From an uncultured Lysobacteraceae bacterium (lineage in GTDB: Bacteria; Pseudomonadota; Gammaproteobacteria; Xanthomonadales; Xanthomonadaceae), in assembly GCA_902825775.1 (NCBI GenBank), contig CADECF010000019.1, positions 1-45,294 on the forward strand: a DNA stretch of 45,294 bases, read 5' to 3'. Position numbers and translations under genes: made by a program. The notes under the pieces are model-generated. The model ran no database searches and was not told the origin of the DNA. It saw only the letters and a list, made by a program, of their open reading frames with translations. Shown here one piece after another: positions 42,970 through 45,294 of this stretch; positions within the stretch are counted from its first letter, which is position 1, and each line of letters opens with the position of its first letter.

Positions 42970-42991
42970 CCGGCTTTGGAGGAGCGGCTTT

Positions 42992-43068
42992 TGTGGGAGC
43001 GGCTTCAGCCGCGAGCTCTTGCCAGATCGCAGCGACCGAAAAAGCTCGCGGCTGAAGCCGCTCCCACA
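42992..43068. repeat. REP-type inverted repeat, copy 5 of 5
   Basis: TGTGGGAGCGGCTTCAGCCG faces its reverse complement ending at 43068, one base before the stop codon of the next minus-strand gene. A partial copy (GGAGGAGCGGCTTTT) precedes it at 42978. It lies between two convergent genes, as do copies 2 and the GTAGGGTGGG element. Confidence 0.9.
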
Positions 43069-43689
43069 TTACTGCGTCGAAGGCTGCGGTTCCTGTTCAA
43101 GCAATTCCAGATACGCCCCGCTCAATTCCAGATTGCCGGCTTTTTGCATGCGCACCTGGTAGAACAAAGTCTTGATCAGGTCTTCCTCGCTGGGGCTGCC
43201 TTCCCTGCGTGTGGTGAAATCGACCAGCGCATCCATCGCCGCCTGTTGCTGGCGTTGGTACAGCTCCTGCAATTCGTAGGCCTTGGCGACCTTGATCCGC
43301 CACGCGGCAGGCAGCCGTTCGACCGCATTGTTCGACGTTTGCGTGGTCTGCCATGCGGCCGCGGTCAGCACGGCCGAGGTCACGACCAGACCCGAGGCCT
43401 GCTCGCGTTCGCCTTCGGATTTGACCGAGCGCTCGGCTTCGCTCAGGTTCTCGTCGATCTTCGGCAGTACCCGCCGCAGCTCTTCCAAGTTGCTGCGCAT
43501 CTCCGCCGCCACCGCTTGCCTCAGCGCGCCGGCCTGGCGGTTCAGCGTGCGCTCGTCGCGCCAGTTGTCCACCGCAAGCGCCAGCACCACCGCCAACGCC
43601 ACCGAGAACGCCTCGACGAAAATTTCGGGCAGCTTTTCGCGTATGTGATCGCGCAGACGCGGGCGCGGCGGGGCGGTGGCCTGATCCAT
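43069..43689 (-). CDS. Membrane-anchored hypothetical protein
   Basis: This 206-residue protein starts MDQATAPPRPRLRDHIREKLPEIFVEA, has one membrane helix at about residues 23-41 ending in DNW, then a long helical Gln/Glu/Arg-rich part, probably partly coiled coil (NLEELRRVLPKIDENLSEAERSV; YELQELYQRQQQAAMDALVDF) and a Leu-rich end. The N-terminus is cytosolic and the helical part periplasmic if the basic-inside rule holds. It shares a layout with other single-pass proteins of Lysobacteraceae but I do not recognise a function. It diverges from the next gene across ~96 bases. Confidence 0.78.
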   Translation of the reverse strand: MDQATAPPRPRLRDHIREKLPEIFVEAFSVALAVVLALAVDNWRDERTLNRQAGALRQAVAAEMRSNLEELRRVLPKIDENLSEAERSVKSEGEREQASGLVVTSAVLTAAAWQTTQTSNNAVERLPAAWRIKVAKAYELQELYQRQQQAAMDALVDFTTRREGSPSEEDLIKTLFYQVRMQKAGNLELSGAYLELLEQEPQPSTQ

Positions 43690-43785
43690 CGGCGCAAGCC
43701 TAACCCAAGCCGGCCCCCTACTTTCGGCAGATACTGCGGCGGCCCGGCCGCTGCATCGTCTGCATGCCCCATCAAAGGTATCCGC

Positions 43786-44268
43786 ATGAAACCCCTGTTC
43801 GCCGCCACTCTCGGCCTGGCCTTGGCGCTGGCATGCCAGTCCGCCCGCGCCGCCGATCCGCAAACCGAAAAAGAACTCGCCGCCGCCGCACAGGCGGTGG
43901 TGGATGCGCAGATCCGTTTCGACCTGAAGGCGCTGGAGGCGCTATTGGCGCCGGATTACGTGGAGGTGTCGCCGGTCGGCGACGTCGACGAACGCGCCGA
44001 GGTGCTGAGCTTCTACACGCCCGAAGCCAGGAACCAGATGCTGGCGGCCGGGATGGAGCCGCTGTCGAACAAGATCGACGAAACGCGGATCCGGGTTTAT
44101 GGCGATCAGGCCATCGTCATCGCCAAAGACACCGCCGAGCTGAAAGTGAACGGCGTCGCCGAGCAGCGTGCGATGCGCATGCTGTTCCACTTCCGCAAGC
44201 TCGGCGGCAAATGGCTGCTGCAGACCATGCAGGCCACCTGGCTCCGGCCGCAGCAGCCGGGCGGCTGA
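43786..44268 (+). CDS. Exported NTF2/DUF4440-like protein
   Basis: This 160-residue protein has a signal peptide (MKPLFAATLGLALALACQSARA) and an NTF2-like fold (residues ~30-155): VVDAQIRFDLKALEALLAPDYVEVSPVGDVDERAEVLSF and VNGVAEQRAMRMLFHFRKLGGKWLLQTMQATWL match DUF4440/SnoaL proteins. The LACQ near the end of the signal looks lipobox-like but the overall context favours ordinary cleavage after ARA. It probably binds a small ligand in the periplasm. No partner is adjacent. Confidence 0.85.
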   Translation: MKPLFAATLGLALALACQSARAADPQTEKELAAAAQAVVDAQIRFDLKALEALLAPDYVEVSPVGDVDERAEVLSFYTPEARNQMLAAGMEPLSNKIDETRIRVYGDQAIVIAKDTAELKVNGVAEQRAMRMLFHFRKLGGKWLLQTMQATWLRPQQPGG

Positions 44269-44300
44269 TCGCGCCCGGACACTCACGCGCCCGCCGGCCG

Positions 44301-44825
44301 TTATTCGGCTTTCGCGGGCGCCGGTTTCGGTATGTCGGCTTTGGGCGCTTTGCCCGAACCGATGATCGCTTCGGCGCGCATTTCGACCGGCGCGCCCTTG
44401 GAAAACAGCGCCGTGGTGCCGACCGCGGTCCACGCCGGGTAGTGATCGCGGAATACTTCGCGATGCACTTTGAGCATGGGCTCGACCTTCTTGCGGAAGT
44501 CGTCGTGGCCGGTGGCGACATGGAAGCTGGTGATCTCGACCACGTCATCGAGCGTCGCGCCGGCCTTCTCCAGATGCGCTTTGAGTTGGCCGAACATCCA
44601 GCGGATCTTTTCCTCATCCGTTTTGCCGGGACCGCCGGCGGGGATGCCGGACACGATCACGCGATCGCCGATCTTCACCACCGGCGAGTAATGGAAGTCG
44701 TAGTAGGAATCCTCCCAGCCCGACGGCGCCAGGTGCTCGCGGGTCGGCGCGGCGGCGGTCTGTGCGTTCGCGGCGGTGGCGGCGCAGACGCCGAGCAGGC
44801 CCAACATCGCTGAGTGGATACGCAT
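44301..44825 (-). CDS. Exported RidA/YjgF-family protein
   Basis: RidA-type proteins hydrolyse reactive enamine/imine intermediates of PLP enzymes. This 174-residue version is exported: a signal peptide (MRIHSAMLGLLGVCAATAANA) precedes the RidA fold (residues ~45-155; GDRVIVSGIPAGG, VVEITSFHV, AVGTTALFSKGAPVEMRAEAI). The catalytic arginine, which in canonical RidA sits in a PxR segment, is replaced by Trp (PAWTAVGTTAL, Trp132), so deaminase activity is unlikely. It belongs to the wider Rid family of unknown function. The start at 44823-44825 gives the signal peptide directly. Confidence 0.88.
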   Translation of the reverse strand: MRIHSAMLGLLGVCAATAANAQTAAAPTREHLAPSGWEDSYYDFHYSPVVKIGDRVIVSGIPAGGPGKTDEEKIRWMFGQLKAHLEKAGATLDDVVEITSFHVATGHDDFRKKVEPMLKVHREVFRDHYPAWTAVGTTALFSKGAPVEMRAEAIIGSGKAPKADIPKPAPAKAE

Positions 44826-44947
44826 CGCGGAACTCCTGCGGGTGGAGGTTCCGATTGCAACGCGCGCGCGGGCCGCGCGCAAGGCCCGAACGTCGACGGC
44901 CGATGCTCACGCACCGGCCGCCGGTTTGTCGCGGCAGCGATGGCCGA

Positions 44948-45154
44948 TCAGGTCGCCGCCGGAGCGGCCTTCTCGCGCTTGTTGCCGACGAACCAGAGCG
45001 CGGCGCCGACCACGATGAGCCCGATCCGGATGGCGGTGCCGACGGCCGGCCCCCAGTTGTCGACCCACATCAGCAGCTTGAACTCCATATTCATGTAGTG
45101 CAGCACGAACGAACCCAGGCCCAGCAGCAACATCAGTCCGCCGATCGATTTCAT
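44948..45154 (-). CDS. Small two-helix membrane protein
   Basis: This 68-residue protein has two hydrophobic segments (MKSIGGLMLLLGLGSFVLHYM and VGTAIRIGLIVVGAALWFVGN) with a Trp-Asp loop (FKLLMWVDNWGP) and a short basic/Ala tail. Size and layout are typical of small inner-membrane proteins of unknown function. The ATG at 45152-45154 is preceded on the minus strand by GGGGC; no longer frame fits. Confidence 0.65.
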   Translation of the reverse strand: MKSIGGLMLLLGLGSFVLHYMNMEFKLLMWVDNWGPAVGTAIRIGLIVVGAALWFVGNKREKAAPAAT

Positions 45155-45234
45155 CGTTTGCCCCTTTGATTTGGTTGGCCCGCTCCCCGCGGGCAGGGCG
45201 AGTCTGACAGTTGAAATGCCGGAGGGAAACTCGG

Positions 45235-45294
45235 GCTTTGGCTTTGGCTTTGGCTTTGGCTTTGGCTTTGGCTTTGGCTTTGGCTTTGGCTTTG
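45235..45294. repeat. (GCTTTG)10 hexanucleotide tandem repeat, truncated by the window end
   Basis: Ten perfect uninterrupted copies of GCTTTG run from 45235 to the last base, so the true length is unknown. Perfect repeats of this kind change copy number by slippage. In one reading (ATG at 45216) they would encode a Gly-Phe repeat (MPEGNSGFGFGF...), but no Shine-Dalgarno box or following domain is visible here; it may be non-coding. Confidence 0.95.

Noticed and set aside
45216-45294. Gly-Phe repeat protein starting at ATG 45216
   Set aside because: Only six non-repeat codons precede the hexamers, there is no Shine-Dalgarno box and the end is out of the window; kept only as a repeat.
45235-45294. 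CRISPR array
   Set aside because: Six-base perfect units without spacers are a microsatellite, not a CRISPR array; no cas gene is present.

Overview
This window looks like a stretch of core chromosome from a GC-rich gammaproteobacterium, most probably Lysobacteraceae (Xanthomonadaceae; Lysobacter, Luteimonas and relatives). This is an inference. It rests on protein character (TtcA, RdgC, TatABC, GlyQ/GlyS, TamA/TamB, MnmG), on the gene order comF | bioB-bioF-orf-bioH-bioC, on strong GC bias at third codon positions, and on many short palindromic repeats of the kind scattered through such genomes. I saw no rRNA, tRNA, CRISPR array, transposase, integrase or prophage gene.

Layout. 1-5.3 kb: the 3' end of ttcA, rdgC, a YgjP/SprT-like metallopeptidase, a one-pass membrane protein, then (minus strand) hemH overlapping an alpha/beta hydrolase gene. 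5.4-10.3 kb: a SYLF-domain exported protein, tatABC plus an RDD membrane protein, a multi-pass membrane protein and a class I glutamine amidotransferase. 10.3-13.4 kb: glyQ-glyS. 13.5-17.3 kb: a small frameshifted gene, then a tightly overlapping three-gene unit (sterol-desaturase-like, 168-residue exported protein, HTTM-DCC fusion) divergent from a helix-turn-helix regulator. 17.4-24.5 kb: tamA-tamB, an AlkZ-like winged-helix protein and a small orphan gene. 24.7-28.4 kb: an E1/ThiF-like protein paired with a FeeM/GNAT-like acyltransferase, a BNR-repeat lipoprotein and a DUF2007 protein. 28.8-31.2 kb: mnmG, then about 550 bases without a protein gene that hold a dispersed repeat, a sigma-54-type promoter, a strong intrinsic terminator and a second set of hairpins ending in another terminator. 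31.2-37.5 kb: a Gly/Tyr-rich lipoprotein, a PLP-dependent dehydratase/racemase, a V4R + MHYT pair, a SnoaL-like protein, a GT39 glycosyltransferase and an exported protein of unknown function. 37.8-43 kb: the biotin operon and divergent comF. 43-45.3 kb: four small genes and a hexanucleotide tandem repeat running off the window.

Working together: TatA, TatB and TatC form the twin-arginine translocase. TamA and TamB form the envelope-spanning TAM machine. GlyQ and GlyS make the two-subunit glycyl-tRNA synthetase. BioC and BioH make the pimeloyl chain, which BioF and (after steps encoded elsewhere) BioB turn into biotin; a 122-residue CxxC protein is coupled into the same operon. 

The least explained parts are the predicted RNA genes at 30.85-31.19 kb, the FeeM/E1 pair, the desaturase/HTTM-DCC unit, the V4R/MHYT pair, and two housekeeping genes (glyQ and bioH) whose 3' ends and stop codons lie inside dispersed repeats.
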